Assembly (NCBI GenBank): GCA_947498505.1
Contig: CANMKG010000002.1
Location: forward strand, 1-64,000
Direction of reading: 5' to 3'
Source of the DNA: an uncultured Maribacter sp.
GTDB lineage: Bacteria; Bacteroidota; Bacteroidia; Flavobacteriales; Flavobacteriaceae
Length of the DNA: 64,000 bases
Shown here: positions 30,429 through 38,613 of the stretch, piece by piece
How positions within the stretch are numbered: the stretch's first letter is position 1
How the letters are laid out: each line of letters starts with the position of its first letter
Notes under the pieces: generated by a model
Seen by the model: the letters and a program-made list of their open reading frames with translations, nothing else
What the model was told of the DNA's origin: nothing
Databases searched by the model: none
Made by a program: the position numbers and the translations under genes

Positions 30429-32359
30429 TAGTATACCAAGGTGGGTTTTATGAAGACATGCAGTTTTGATTTTTCTTTTGATTTTTTCTTGCTGCTAAAA
30501 AACCATTTTACAATAGGCACCCTTGATAAAAAAGGAGTCCCAGTTCCAGAGTTTTCACGTTCCAATTCATCTAAGCCTCCTAACAATATCATTTCATTAT
30601 TTTTCACCCGAATTAATGATTCAAATTTTTGTGTTGATTTTCCTGGGGGAGCATTTTCTCCTGCCCTTCCTAAGAATGCACTTTTTTCTACAACAATATT
30701 GAGCGTAACATATTCGTCTTTGGAGACGTATGGAAGAATGTCTACACTTAAGTTAGCTTCAGTAGGCTTCCATTGACCAGATTGTAAAATGTTGTCATTA
30801 ATACCAGAGTTTATTAATCTATTGGTTTGTTCAAAATAGTAACTGGTCTCTCCAATGGATACGTTGGCTTTATGTCCACTTAAAGTGGCAATTTTAGGTG
30901 TTGATTTTAGTTTAATGATTGCGTTGTTTTCTAAAGCTCTAAGGTTAGCATAAAAATTTTCAGCTACTTTTCCTATGTTAATTACGCCAAGCCCGTTAAA
31001 AGCATCTATGAGTTTGTTAATTGAAGTTGAGTTTACCGATACGTCCGCATTAGGAAAAACTACACCCTCTGTTTTAACGGTTTTTCCATCATCATTTAAT
31101 AATCCTTGTATTCCGGTTTGAATGTCATATGATTTTCTGTATTGAACAATTAAAACCTCAATTTGTACCAAAGGAACAATTTTATCTAAACTTCGTATAA
31201 CAAGTTTTAGTTCTTCAATTATTGGTTTAGATCCAGAGACTAGAATACCGTTAAGTTCAATAAATTCTTGCAATTCTACATCTTGAACAAAAGATTTAGG
31301 AAGGGTGTTTAATACCGTTTCTATAGTTCTGTTTTCTAATTGAATTAGTTCTGTTGTTCGTAACCCTTCAGTGGTTTGTAGTCCAATTAAATAAAGGTTG
31401 TCGGACTTTTTTGAAGTGTACCTTTTCCCTTTGAAGATATGATTTAATAGATTATCGAAATCTATATTGGATGAAAACATGGTTACGGTTACATCATCGG
31501 GCTTGTCGTACATAAAATAGTTAATGTTCAATAACTCGGAAGCTTTAGCAATAAGTTCTGTAGCATTAATTTCAAGGGCATTAATTTCTAGAAAGCCAAA
31601 CGAATTAAGAGATATTGAAAGTTCTCCTGAGCCATAATTTTGAGAATTACTTCTTGACGATTTTTTACGCCCTCTTGTATTTGGTCGATTTTGGGATTGT
31701 GTTTCGGGTAACGGGTCTATGTCCTTAGAAAGAAAATAAAATCCGTTTTCATCAACTGAGGAAACAAGCTGGTTGGATTTTGCAAGCATTTCAATAACCT
31801 GCTTAAAAGGTCTGTTTATTATATACGCAGACACTTTCATTTGTTTTATATCTGGAGCAAGAACTATATTTTTATTGGATAATTCTGTTATTTTTTCGGC
31901 AACAAGTGGTAAAGAGTCATTTTTTAGTTTAACAGATAAAAAATCGTTTTGTTTATTGAATGTTATATCGATGTTTTTTTGTGGTTTTTTCTTTACAACT
32001 TCTTGGACTTTTTTTCTTTTTTTAAAAATGATAATGTCATTCATATATTCAACTTCCAAATCATATTTTTTGACCAAAAATTGAAATACATCTTTAACCT
32101 TTACATCAAAAAAATTACTTACTACAAGTTCTATAAGATTAGAGTCGGCACTAACGTTTAGTCTATGTTCTTCAGCTAGCGAGGTAATTATTTCGAATAG
32201 CGAAAGTCCAGAAACATCTAGTTCGGTAATTTCTTCAAGCCCTGGCTTGTCTTTCGCAATTTGGTTAAAAAGCTCTTCAACAGTATTGGTTTGAGAAGTG
32301 TTTTGACTAAATGCAAAGCATGTAAATAGAATGCATATGATTGTGGTTATTTTTTTCAT
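30428..32359 (-). CDS. Type II secretion / pilus secretin (GspD/PilQ family)
   Basis: This 643-aa protein begins with a signal peptide (MKKITTIICILFTCFAFSQ) and an STN-type domain (residues about 45-110: DVSGLSLFEIITSLAEEHRL). N-terminal ring domains include 'IETVLNTLPKSFVQDVELQEF', cut here by position rather than copied further. The C-terminal secretin core has IIKLKSTPKIATLSGHKANV, a gate region, and the signature MILLGGLDELE..GTPFLSRVPIVKWFF. It forms the outer-membrane channel. There is no C-terminal S domain beyond IKPTLVY. It sits between GspE (1-bp separation) and the GspL-like gene (TAATG overlap). Confidence 0.92.
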   Translation of the reverse strand: MKKITTIICILFTCFAFSQNTSQTNTVEELFNQIAKDKPGLEEITELDVSGLSLFEIITSLAEEHRLNVSADSNLIELVVSNFFDVKVKDVFQFLVKKYDLEVEYMNDIIIFKKRKKVQEVVKKKPQKNIDITFNKQNDFLSVKLKNDSLPLVAEKITELSNKNIVLAPDIKQMKVSAYIINRPFKQVIEMLAKSNQLVSSVDENGFYFLSKDIDPLPETQSQNRPNTRGRKKSSRSNSQNYGSGELSISLNSFGFLEINALEINATELIAKASELLNINYFMYDKPDDVTVTMFSSNIDFDNLLNHIFKGKRYTSKKSDNLYLIGLQTTEGLRTTELIQLENRTIETVLNTLPKSFVQDVELQEFIELNGILVSGSKPIIEELKLVIRSLDKIVPLVQIEVLIVQYRKSYDIQTGIQGLLNDDGKTVKTEGVVFPNADVSVNSTSINKLIDAFNGLGVINIGKVAENFYANLRALENNAIIKLKSTPKIATLSGHKANVSIGETSYYFEQTNRLINSGINDNILQSGQWKPTEANLSVDILPYVSKDEYVTLNIVVEKSAFLGRAGENAPPGKSTQKFESLIRVKNNEMILLGGLDELERENSGTGTPFLSRVPIVKWFFSSKKKSKEKSKLHVFIKPTLVY

Positions 32360-33772
32360 TTAATGAGCTTCAATTATAATAGAATATACTTCTTCAATAG
32401 AAGTAACTCCAGTTTTTACTAAATCTATAGCCTTGTGGGATAGTCTTGAATATTTTTTACTAGATATATATTCTTCTAGATTAGAGGAATCTTTTTTAAT
32501 TTCTCGTGATACATCAATGTCAATTGGGATTACTTCGTAAATGGCTGTTCTCCCATTATAACCTGTATAATGACAACTTTCACAACCTTTGGGAATCCAA
32601 TGTTTATTTACGTTTGTTATTTGTAGGCTCTCCTGTTCAATTTCCGTAGTTTCTGTTTTACAGTTTTGGCATAATTTTCTAACCAACCTTTGTGCAACGG
32701 AAATTTTTAAGGTTTCAGCAATTAAAAAGGGCGGAATGCCCATATCTATTAATCTAGAAATTGTTCCGACCGCAGAATTAGTGTGAATTGTAGATAAAAC
32801 CAAGTGACCTGTTAAACTAGCTCTAATTGCCATTTCCGCAGTGGAACCATCCCTAATTTCCCCGAGCATAATGATATCTGGGTCCTGTCTTAAAAAAGTT
32901 TTAAGAGCACTGGTAAAGGTTAGACCAATGTCTTCTTTTAGTTGTACCTGATTTATTCCTTTTAAGGTATATTCAATAGGGTCTTCAACTGTAACTATAT
33001 TGGTTTTAATATTGTTAAGTAGTTTTAGGCTAGAATATAAAGTTGTTGTTTTTCCAGAACCTGTAGGACCACTTATTAAGATAATACCTTTCGATGCTTT
33101 TAGCGCTTTTAGATATAGTTTTTTTTCCGTTTCAGTTAACCCTAGTTTATCTATGCTAAGATGATCGGTATCTCTGCCAAGTATACGCATTACAATTTTT
33201 TCTCCATGCAACGTGGGTAAAATAGAAACACGTATATCAAAATCTTCAAAGTTTATCCGCCCGTCTTGCGGTAATCTTTTTTCGGTAATGTCTAGATTAG
33301 ACTTTATCTTGATTTTATTTACTAGTTCAAGGTAATTTTCCTTTTCAATTTTATATTTTTCTATTAGTTTCCCGTCGATTCTATATCTAATTCTTGCATC
33401 ATCTTTAAAAACTTCGAAATGAATATCACTACTTCCAATTGATTTTGCCTCTAGAATAAGTTTTTGTAAAAAGTCTTGAGAAGAAAGCTCAACTTCCTGG
33501 TTTTTTTCTGAATTATTGGAAAATTCATTTCCCTTTCTATAATATAAAACGAGTGCTTTTTTTACAACCTCAGAAGGGGTAGCGATCAGGTCAATTTTTT
33601 TTCCTAAAATCAATTCCAACTCATTTTCCAAAGAATCAAAGAGCATTTGGTTATCTACATAAAGGGAAATACCAGAAGTGCTAATTTCTTTTGGTACAAT
33701 TCCATAATTATGAGCCAAATCTGAATTAATAATTTGAATTTGCTCGACGGTTAGTGTTATTTCTGAAGTCAT
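32360..33772 (-). CDS. gspE: Secretion ATPase GspE/PilB family
   Basis: This 470-aa hexameric assembly ATPase has an N-terminal MshEN-like region (to about residue 90) and a catalytic domain. The latter carries Walker A GPTGSGKTTTLYSSL, Walker B DIIMLGEIRD, the His box GHLVLSTIHTNSA, and the tetracysteine zinc element (CQNC ... CESC followed by HYTGYNGRTAIYEV) that distinguishes GspE/PilB from retraction ATPases. It powers pseudopilus extension on the inner membrane. No PilT-like retraction ATPase is present, which favours a secretion system over a twitching pilus. Its stop is immediately followed by the secretin gene. Confidence 0.95.
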   Translation of the reverse strand: MTSEITLTVEQIQIINSDLAHNYGIVPKEISTSGISLYVDNQMLFDSLENELELILGKKIDLIATPSEVVKKALVLYYRKGNEFSNNSEKNQEVELSSQDFLQKLILEAKSIGSSDIHFEVFKDDARIRYRIDGKLIEKYKIEKENYLELVNKIKIKSNLDITEKRLPQDGRINFEDFDIRVSILPTLHGEKIVMRILGRDTDHLSIDKLGLTETEKKLYLKALKASKGIILISGPTGSGKTTTLYSSLKLLNNIKTNIVTVEDPIEYTLKGINQVQLKEDIGLTFTSALKTFLRQDPDIIMLGEIRDGSTAEMAIRASLTGHLVLSTIHTNSAVGTISRLIDMGIPPFLIAETLKISVAQRLVRKLCQNCKTETTEIEQESLQITNVNKHWIPKGCESCHYTGYNGRTAIYEVIPIDIDVSREIKKDSSNLEEYISSKKYSRLSHKAIDLVKTGVTSIEEVYSIIIEAH

Positions 33773-33782
33773 TTTTAACGGT

Positions 33783-34268
33783 TCAAATCAATTGTGTGTC
33801 ATAAAAATCAAAATCTTTTACATAGTTGATAAATCTTAAGATTATTAAATAGAAAGCAAGAAGACCCGCTAGGGGGACTAATTTATTTTTAGTTGTAAGT
33901 TGTAGTATTGAAAAAAAGATTATTGAAAAAAGCATACCTGTAATAAAATAAAGGATGTAATTCGTAATCGAAAAAAATGGGATTATAGCTAAGAAGAAAA
34001 GTACATCTCCCAATCCGATGAAATTAAATGGATTTAGTTTCTTTTTTTGTTTAATAGCAAGGTAGACGTATAAAAAGAAAAACGTAACAAGCAAAAACAA
34101 AAAATTGTAGAGTAGCATTAATGGATTTTGATTTCTACTAAAAAAAATGTAAACCCCTATGCCTCCAATTAAAAAAGGTAAAGAGATATGAATAGCCCTA
34201 TGTTTGAGGTCTTGAATAAATACAAATGCAAGTATTATCAAGAGAAAAATTTCTATAAAAATACTCAC
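33783..34268 (-). CDS. Prepilin peptidase, A24 family, lacking methylase domain
   Basis: This 161-aa polytopic membrane protein carries the aspartyl-protease pair: Asp20 in FIQDLKHRAIH and Asp88 in GLGDVLFF. About five hydrophobic helices follow, with VPLAGLLAFYLI near the C-terminus in place of the usual IPFGP loop. Full-length PilD/GspO is about 250-290 aa with an N-terminal Cys-rich N-methyltransferase domain; that domain is absent here, as in TadV/FlaK-type enzymes. It should process the four pseudopilins encoded on both sides. It lies 2 bp after gspG and 10 bp before gspE. Confidence 0.85.
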   Translation of the reverse strand: MSIFIEIFLLIILAFVFIQDLKHRAIHISLPFLIGGIGVYIFFSRNQNPLMLLYNFLFLLVTFFFLYVYLAIKQKKKLNPFNFIGLGDVLFFLAIIPFFSITNYILYFITGMLFSIIFFSILQLTTKNKLVPLAGLLAFYLIILRFINYVKDFDFYDTQLI

Positions 34269-34270
34269 TT

Positions 34271-34711
34271 CTAATCTTTTACTATTTCTTTTAAGAGCTT
34301 TTTATTATCTATCTGCCAAGTATTGAAGTTACCATCATCATCAAAGTCGGATAATGAAGTTGCAGTTGCTTTAAACGAATTTGTGGAAGCCTCTATAATT
34401 TGAATTGTATATACTGCTTGTCCGCCAGCATCTATTGTAAGAGCAGGTTCAAAACCTATTTCTTCAAAATCTGAAGAATATCTTGAATGTCTATAAAAAA
34501 AGTTTTTTTCTAAACCGTATAAATGGTTTAACATACTCTGAGCTTCGATAGATTTAGCTTGTGAAATGACAGAGGTTTGACTCGGCAAAACCATTAAAAG
34601 TAAAATGCCAATGATACATAAAACAATCAATATTTCTGTCATTGAATACGCATTTACGTAGTATTTTTCATTTTTGTTAACGCGAATAAGGTTCTTAACA
34701 ATTGCAGTCAT
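34271..34711 (-). CDS. gspG: Major pseudopilin GspG-like
   Basis: This 146-aa protein has a class III signal: a basic leader of about 21 residues, the processing site NA|YSMTEIL with Glu at +5, then a hydrophobic helix (IVLCIIGILLLMVLPSQ). The C-terminal beta domain contains AQSMLNHLYGLEKNFFYRH, the GspG/PilE aromatic pattern. The residue before the cleavage site is Ala rather than the usual Gly. It ends with DDDGNFNTWQIDNKKLL, resembling the DGD..F calcium loop of GspG. Gene order F-G-peptidase-E supports the call. Confidence 0.82.
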   Translation of the reverse strand: MTAIVKNLIRVNKNEKYYVNAYSMTEILIVLCIIGILLLMVLPSQTSVISQAKSIEAQSMLNHLYGLEKNFFYRHSRYSSDFEEIGFEPALTIDAGGQAVYTIQIIEASTNSFKATATSLSDFDDDGNFNTWQIDNKKLLKEIVKD

Positions 34712-34757
34712 TATGTTTTTTTTAACAATGTAAATCTAATCTTTTTTTCAAATATTT

Positions 34758-35888
34758 CTACCCGCCATTTATTATTTTACTTAAATCAAACATAGGAGCA
34801 TACATTGCAATCATGATTACACCTACAATCAAACCAATGAATATGATAATTAATGGCTCCAATATAACACCAATCATTTTGGTTTTATGTTCAACTTCTT
34901 CATCATATTCGTCGGCAAGTCTAGAAAACATAGTATCAAGCTCATTTATTTCTTCGGCTACTTCTACCATTGAAACAAGTTTATATTCAAAAACGCTATG
35001 TTTTGACATGGCTTTTGAAAAAGATACTCCTTTTATAATATCATTTTTGATAGGGTCTATTGATTGTTCTATTGGGTAAAAACCAATCATTTTTTTGACC
35101 ATTTCCAAGGATTCTGTAAGTGGAGTTTTTGAGGTAAGTAGGAGGTCTAAAAATTGGCAAAATCGGGCTAAAAAAATAATTTTCACCAGCTTTCCGAAAT
35201 ACGGTAGCTTTAAAATAACTTTTGATTTAAAGCTACGGAACGCAAGGGATTTACTGTAAATTTTTGATAACAAAATTAGGATTCCTAATACTATAAATAC
35301 GGTAGCAATTATAATTGGAAATTTCTCTGAAAGATTAATTATGGTTTTGGTTAGTTTTGGTAAATCGGCGTCAAATTGATTGAATACTGATTTAAACATG
35401 GGAACAACATAAGTAAGCATAAAGTAAAGTACTCCAACTGTTAGTATAAGAACAAAAGAAGGATATGTAATTACTGAGATTATTTGTTTTCGTAGTTTAA
35501 TTTGTCTTTTAAAGTATTTGTGTAACTCTAAAAGAACCTGATCTAGTTTTTTAGTTTCTTCTCCTATTTTTACACTGAAGTATTCATATGGAGAGAATTT
35601 TTTAGTGTTTTTGAGGGCTTCATGGAAACTAATTCCAAGAATGATTTGAGTTCTAATTTCAAGAATTAGTTTTTTTATGTGTCCTTTCTGTTGCTGATTA
35701 GCAAGAATTTCTAAAGCGGTTTTAAAATCTACCCCCGCATTTAACAGAATAGACATATCCTTATATAATGTCTCTTTTTGCTTTTGACTTATTTTTTTTG
35801 AGAAGCTAAAATCTTTGTTTAGATAATTAATTGGGGAAGATTTGCTTGGCTTTTTTTCATTACTAATCTTACTTATATTGATTCCCAT
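34758..35888 (-). CDS. gspF: Inner-membrane platform protein GspF/PilC
   Basis: This 376-aa protein has the tandem GspF domains: first MSILLNAGVDFKTALEILAN, second FCQFLDLLLTSKTPLTESLE. Both are followed by the typical GISFHEAL / GVSFSKAM motifs, and there are three transmembrane helices (about 145-165, 195-215, 345-370). The end GVIMIAMYAPMFDLSKIING is the canonical terminus. It turns ATPase rotation into pseudopilus growth. It overlaps the J-like gene by 20 bp and lies 46 bp before gspG. Confidence 0.92.
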   Translation of the reverse strand: MGINISKISNEKKPSKSSPINYLNKDFSFSKKISQKQKETLYKDMSILLNAGVDFKTALEILANQQQKGHIKKLILEIRTQIILGISFHEALKNTKKFSPYEYFSVKIGEETKKLDQVLLELHKYFKRQIKLRKQIISVITYPSFVLILTVGVLYFMLTYVVPMFKSVFNQFDADLPKLTKTIINLSEKFPIIIATVFIVLGILILLSKIYSKSLAFRSFKSKVILKLPYFGKLVKIIFLARFCQFLDLLLTSKTPLTESLEMVKKMIGFYPIEQSIDPIKNDIIKGVSFSKAMSKHSVFEYKLVSMVEVAEEINELDTMFSRLADEYDEEVEHKTKMIGVILEPLIIIFIGLIVGVIMIAMYAPMFDLSKIINGG

Positions 35889-36351
35889 AATTTATAGGTG
35901 TTGTATTGTTTTTAGAGACTGAAAACTCAATGGATTCACTAAATAGAGAACAAAAAACTGTTGCTTTTTTGACATGCTTTTCTTGATTAACAGTATTTAC
36001 TTCAGTTTGTATATCAATCTTTTTAATTTCAATACTATCCACGTTTGAGTTTTGCACTCTTAAAAAGTAATTATCCTTTGCACTGTAATTAATCTCTTCT
36101 TCGTTGTAAAATATTATATTAAATGATTGATCTTTAGATTGAATAATTTTTTCCGCTTTAAAAAAATCAGTTTTTAATTGCGTTAAAAAACTATCTAAAT
36201 TCATTTCTTCTTCTATAGTTTTTTGATACAGCGACACTTGTTTTGAAAACGACAAATAGGCATAGTAAACCGTACCAATAATAATTGTCGTAATAGCCAT
36301 ATTAATTAGCATTTCTAATACTGTGAACGCTTTGAGTTTATTTTTGTTCAT
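35869..36351 (-). CDS. Minor pseudopilin GspJ-like
   Basis: This 160-aa protein has the prepilin site KLKA|FTVLEML with Glu at +5, followed by a hydrophobic helix (INMAITTIIIGTVYYAYLSF) and a beta-rich C-terminus. The A|FTVLEML form resembles Firmicutes ComGC rather than the proteobacterial G|FTLIE. It overlaps the I-like gene by 14 bp and gspF by 20 bp. Assignment to J rather than H rests on position between the I-like gene and gspF; the sequence alone only shows a minor pseudopilin. Confidence 0.7.
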   Translation of the reverse strand: MNKNKLKAFTVLEMLINMAITTIIIGTVYYAYLSFSKQVSLYQKTIEEEMNLDSFLTQLKTDFFKAEKIIQSKDQSFNIIFYNEEEINYSAKDNYFLRVQNSNVDSIEIKKIDIQTEVNTVNQEKHVKKATVFCSLFSESIEFSVSKNNTTPINYGNQYK

Positions 36352-36706
36352 TGTTATTTAACACTAGATAGCTATAAGTAATGGTGTCTGATTTGGTTTC
36401 TACTAAAAGGCTAATTTTTAAAAGATTACTTCGATTTTCGTAGTTAGAAACCTTTTTTCTAATAGTGTAATTTTTAAATTGATAAATTTCTGATTCAAAA
36501 TTTTTATTTTGCTTAATTTCAGCAATAAGCCTGTCTACCTGATATTGTTTGGTTTCATTTGTTAACAGCGAATCAGTATTAATAACCATAATGTATAATT
36601 TTAAGGCTATGAAAAGACAAACGGTAATTACTGTAATAGCAATTGAGGATTCAATTAACGAACCTGCTTTTAAGTAAAGGTTATTAGAGCTCTTTAATGA
36701 CCTCAT
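36338..36706 (-). CDS. Minor pseudopilin GspI-like
   Basis: This 122-aa protein has the prepilin site LKA|GSLIESS with Glu at +5, then the helix IAITVITVCLFIALKLYIMV and a short beta domain (NYTIRKKVSNYENRSNLLKI), the small size typical of GspI. It overlaps the upstream K-like gene by 23 bp and the J-like gene by 14 bp. Like its partners it has Ala at -1 of the processing site. Confidence 0.7.
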   Translation of the reverse strand: MRSLKSSNNLYLKAGSLIESSIAITVITVCLFIALKLYIMVINTDSLLTNETKQYQVDRLIAEIKQNKNFESEIYQFKNYTIRKKVSNYENRSNLLKISLLVETKSDTITYSYLVLNNNEQK

Positions 36707-37895
36707 AGGTTTGTTCGTTTTTGTTACTTAAAATAGGTAATCTAGCATAGTTTATGGGGATACTAGTTGCATCGATAACGGTATTTAGTATAACATTTTC
36801 ATAGTTACCGCTCTTAGTTTCTAATTTTAGTTTGTGGGCGTACACTGAGCCTGTTATTTTTCCTTTAAGTTCTAGTTTTCCGTTGCAGTAGAGATCCCCA
36901 ACAACCAAGGTTTCTTCGTCGAGATTAATTTCATTGTTTTCTTTTTCATCAAAACTTTTTCCATCGAGAATAAGTGCACCGTAAATTTGAGAATCACCAT
37001 TAATTTCTATTTTTTTTTGATCAATATTGTTTTCTGAAATAATGGCTAAGCTGGAGGGGTATTGAAGAATTACATTTTCTTCAACAGTAATTTCTTTATC
37101 AGCAAAAACCTGTAAACATCCAACAAAACCTCTTTCAAAAACAACTTTTGGAGCTTTTATGATTACATCTTGAATTTTTGCATATTTATCAATATATAAT
37201 GTGTCTTTAGAGTTTAGAATAATGTTTCCTTTTAATTGTAAATTGGTTAAATTGTCTCCTTTTTCTAGCTCAATTGTAAGTGGAGAATTTTTAAAATCGT
37301 TAAAAATATAGCCTTGACTTCTTACTTCAGAAAAAAAGATAGACTTTCCGTTTTGGTTCTGAATTGCATAGTCTAGCTTAGGAAGGTTTTGATTTGATGA
37401 GAATATATTTCCGTTAGTTTTTGGTTTGTTGATTTGACTGTTCCCAAGAATATTGATAGTTTTTATTTTCTTTAAGGGTAGATTTAAATCTCCTTTTATA
37501 GAAGTATTTCCAGATATTTTAAGTTCTTCACCCCAATCGCATAAGTATAGTGCTAAGTTTTTATTGTCACTTGCAGCTCCTATTAAGATGGTTTTCTCGA
37601 TGGTGTCATTTTTAAAAAATGCCTTTGTGGTTAGCTTTTCAAATAGACCCCATTTTGATTTGGCAAACCGACATTTTAATCCATCGTCAAAAATATCAAC
37701 GACATCATTATTGTTTTCAATATCGGAAAGGTAATAGTTTATACAAGATTCACATTGGTTCACTAATTTGCTTTTAATTGCAAGTTTCAAGGTGAAGTCT
37801 TTTTTAAAACTGAAAACCAAAAGTAAAGCCCCAGTTAATAAAGATATTAACAAACAAATATAAATGGCATACAGCAAAGATCCAGCTTTAATCAT
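36684..37895 (-). CDS. GspK-like tip pseudopilin with beta-solenoid body
   Basis: This 403-aa protein starts IKA|GSLLYAIYICLLISLL, a prepilin-type N-terminus without Glu at +5, as in the tip protein GspK. The body (about residues 100-370) consists of hydrophobic/Gly turns (ISGNTSIKGDLNL, TINILGNSQINK, YIDKYAKIQDVIIKAPKVVF, IEINGDSQIYGALILDG, VVGDLYCNGKLELKGKITG). This looks like a bactofilin/polymer-forming beta-helix instead of the usual GspK saposin-like domain. Its ATG overlaps (ATGA) the stop of the -1 frame of the upstream MORN gene. It may cap the pseudopilus and contact cargo; that role is inferred. Confidence 0.65.
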   Translation of the reverse strand: MIKAGSLLYAIYICLLISLLTGALLLVFSFKKDFTLKLAIKSKLVNQCESCINYYLSDIENNNDVVDIFDDGLKCRFAKSKWGLFEKLTTKAFFKNDTIEKTILIGAASDNKNLALYLCDWGEELKISGNTSIKGDLNLPLKKIKTINILGNSQINKPKTNGNIFSSNQNLPKLDYAIQNQNGKSIFFSEVRSQGYIFNDFKNSPLTIELEKGDNLTNLQLKGNIILNSKDTLYIDKYAKIQDVIIKAPKVVFERGFVGCLQVFADKEITVEENVILQYPSSLAIISENNIDQKKIEINGDSQIYGALILDGKSFDEKENNEINLDEETLVVGDLYCNGKLELKGKITGSVYAHKLKLETKSGNYENVILNTVIDATSIPINYARLPILSNKNEQTYEVIKEL

Positions 37896-38034
37896 TTTTT
37901 ATCTACGGAACCTTTTTTATTCGTCTTTTCTTTTTTTGAAAAAAGTTTATTAAAAAAATTCTTCATTTTTTCTTTAAAGCTAGTTTTTTCCGATGGTTTT
38001 GCCTTTGGTTTCTTTTTTGGTTTCTTTTTTGGTC
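37892..38034 (-). other. -1 frame extension of the MORN gene
   Basis: This open stretch is reached only by a -1 shift at 38035-38041. With the codon GGA starting at 38035 it encodes 47 residues, beginning GPKKKPKKKPKAKPSEKTS and containing KNFFNKLFSKKEKTNKKG. That segment is an imperfect copy of the zero-frame KKIFSKKENKKG just before the slip. Its TGA (37894-37892) overlaps the ATG (37895-37893) of the K-like gene. Confidence 0.55.
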
Positions 38035-38613
38035 CTTTTTTGGTCCTTTTTTATTTTCTTTTTTTGAAAAAATCTTTTTTAGAATTTTTTTGGTTTTAAA
38101 CTTCAGTCCTTTCTCTGTTGGTTTTTTCACTCCATTTTTGAAATGTAAGGTGTCTTTTGCTTTAAAATCTATCCACTTTCCATTTTTAAGGTTCTTTTTA
38201 AATTTACCCTTAAACAGGACATTTCCATCTTCTGAAAACTTTATATATTTTCCAGATTTAACACCGTTTTTCCAGATTGAAATTTCTTCTAAAAGGCCAT
38301 TTGAATACCATTTTTTCCAAGTGCCATTTTTAAGCCCTTTTTTAAAATTACCTTGCTCATATATGCTATGATTTTTATAGCTTTTAACATAATTTCCATG
38401 AAGTAGTTGTCCATTACTTCCTCCCATTGAAGAATGTATTTCGCCCGATTTGAACCAAAAATAGTTTTTGAAGTTTTTTTTCGTTTCGGTTGCTTCAGAA
38501 AGCACATAAAAAGAATAATTAAATTCTAGATCTGAAATTTTTTTTTGTTGTAAATCTTTATTTGGAAAAAGAGAGATTAGGACTAGAAATAGTGTGGTAA
38601 TAAATGTTTTCAT
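37963..38613 (-). CDS. MORN-repeat protein, first gene of secretion operon (zero-frame product)
   Basis: This 216-aa protein has a signal peptide (MKTFITTLFLVLISLFPNKD) and MORN/YwqK-type repeats (HGNYVKSYKNHSIYEQGNF, KGLKNGTWKKWYSNGLLEE, KNGVKSGKYIKFSEDGNV, KGKFKKNLKNGKWIDF, residues about 75-150), then a very Lys-rich tail. The zero frame stops 68 bp short of the next gene after a low-complexity QKRNQKRNQRQNH segment. At 38041-38035 the mRNA reads A AAA AAG in the zero frame. A -1 shift there continues for 47 residues, repeats the motif FSKKE..NKKG, and stops in an ATGA overlap with the K-like gene. The longer 240-aa form may therefore be the functional product. MORN repeats often bind membranes or proteins. 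Confidence 0.75.
   Translation of the reverse strand: MKTFITTLFLVLISLFPNKDLQQKKISDLEFNYSFYVLSEATETKKNFKNYFWFKSGEIHSSMGGSNGQLLHGNYVKSYKNHSIYEQGNFKKGLKNGTWKKWYSNGLLEEISIWKNGVKSGKYIKFSEDGNVLFKGKFKKNLKNGKWIDFKAKDTLHFKNGVKKPTEKGLKFKTKKILKKIFSKKENKKGPKKDQKRNQKRNQRQNHRKKLALKKK
38035..38041 (-). other. Candidate programmed -1 frameshift site (A AAA AAG)
   Basis: In the MORN-gene mRNA the zero-frame codons are CCA AAA AAG GAC. This gives the same slippery heptamer in the same phase as Escherichia coli dnaX. After a -1 slip the frame reads GGA CCA AAA AAG and stays open. A purine-rich AAAAAAGGA stretch lies just upstream; I see no strong stem-loop downstream. Transcriptional slippage on the A6 run or a simple indel are alternatives. 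Confidence 0.55.

Noticed and set aside
36684-36706. Overlap between I- and K-like genes as a frameshift fusion
   Set aside because: Each has its own prepilin-type start and ordinary length; short overlaps are the norm throughout this operon.
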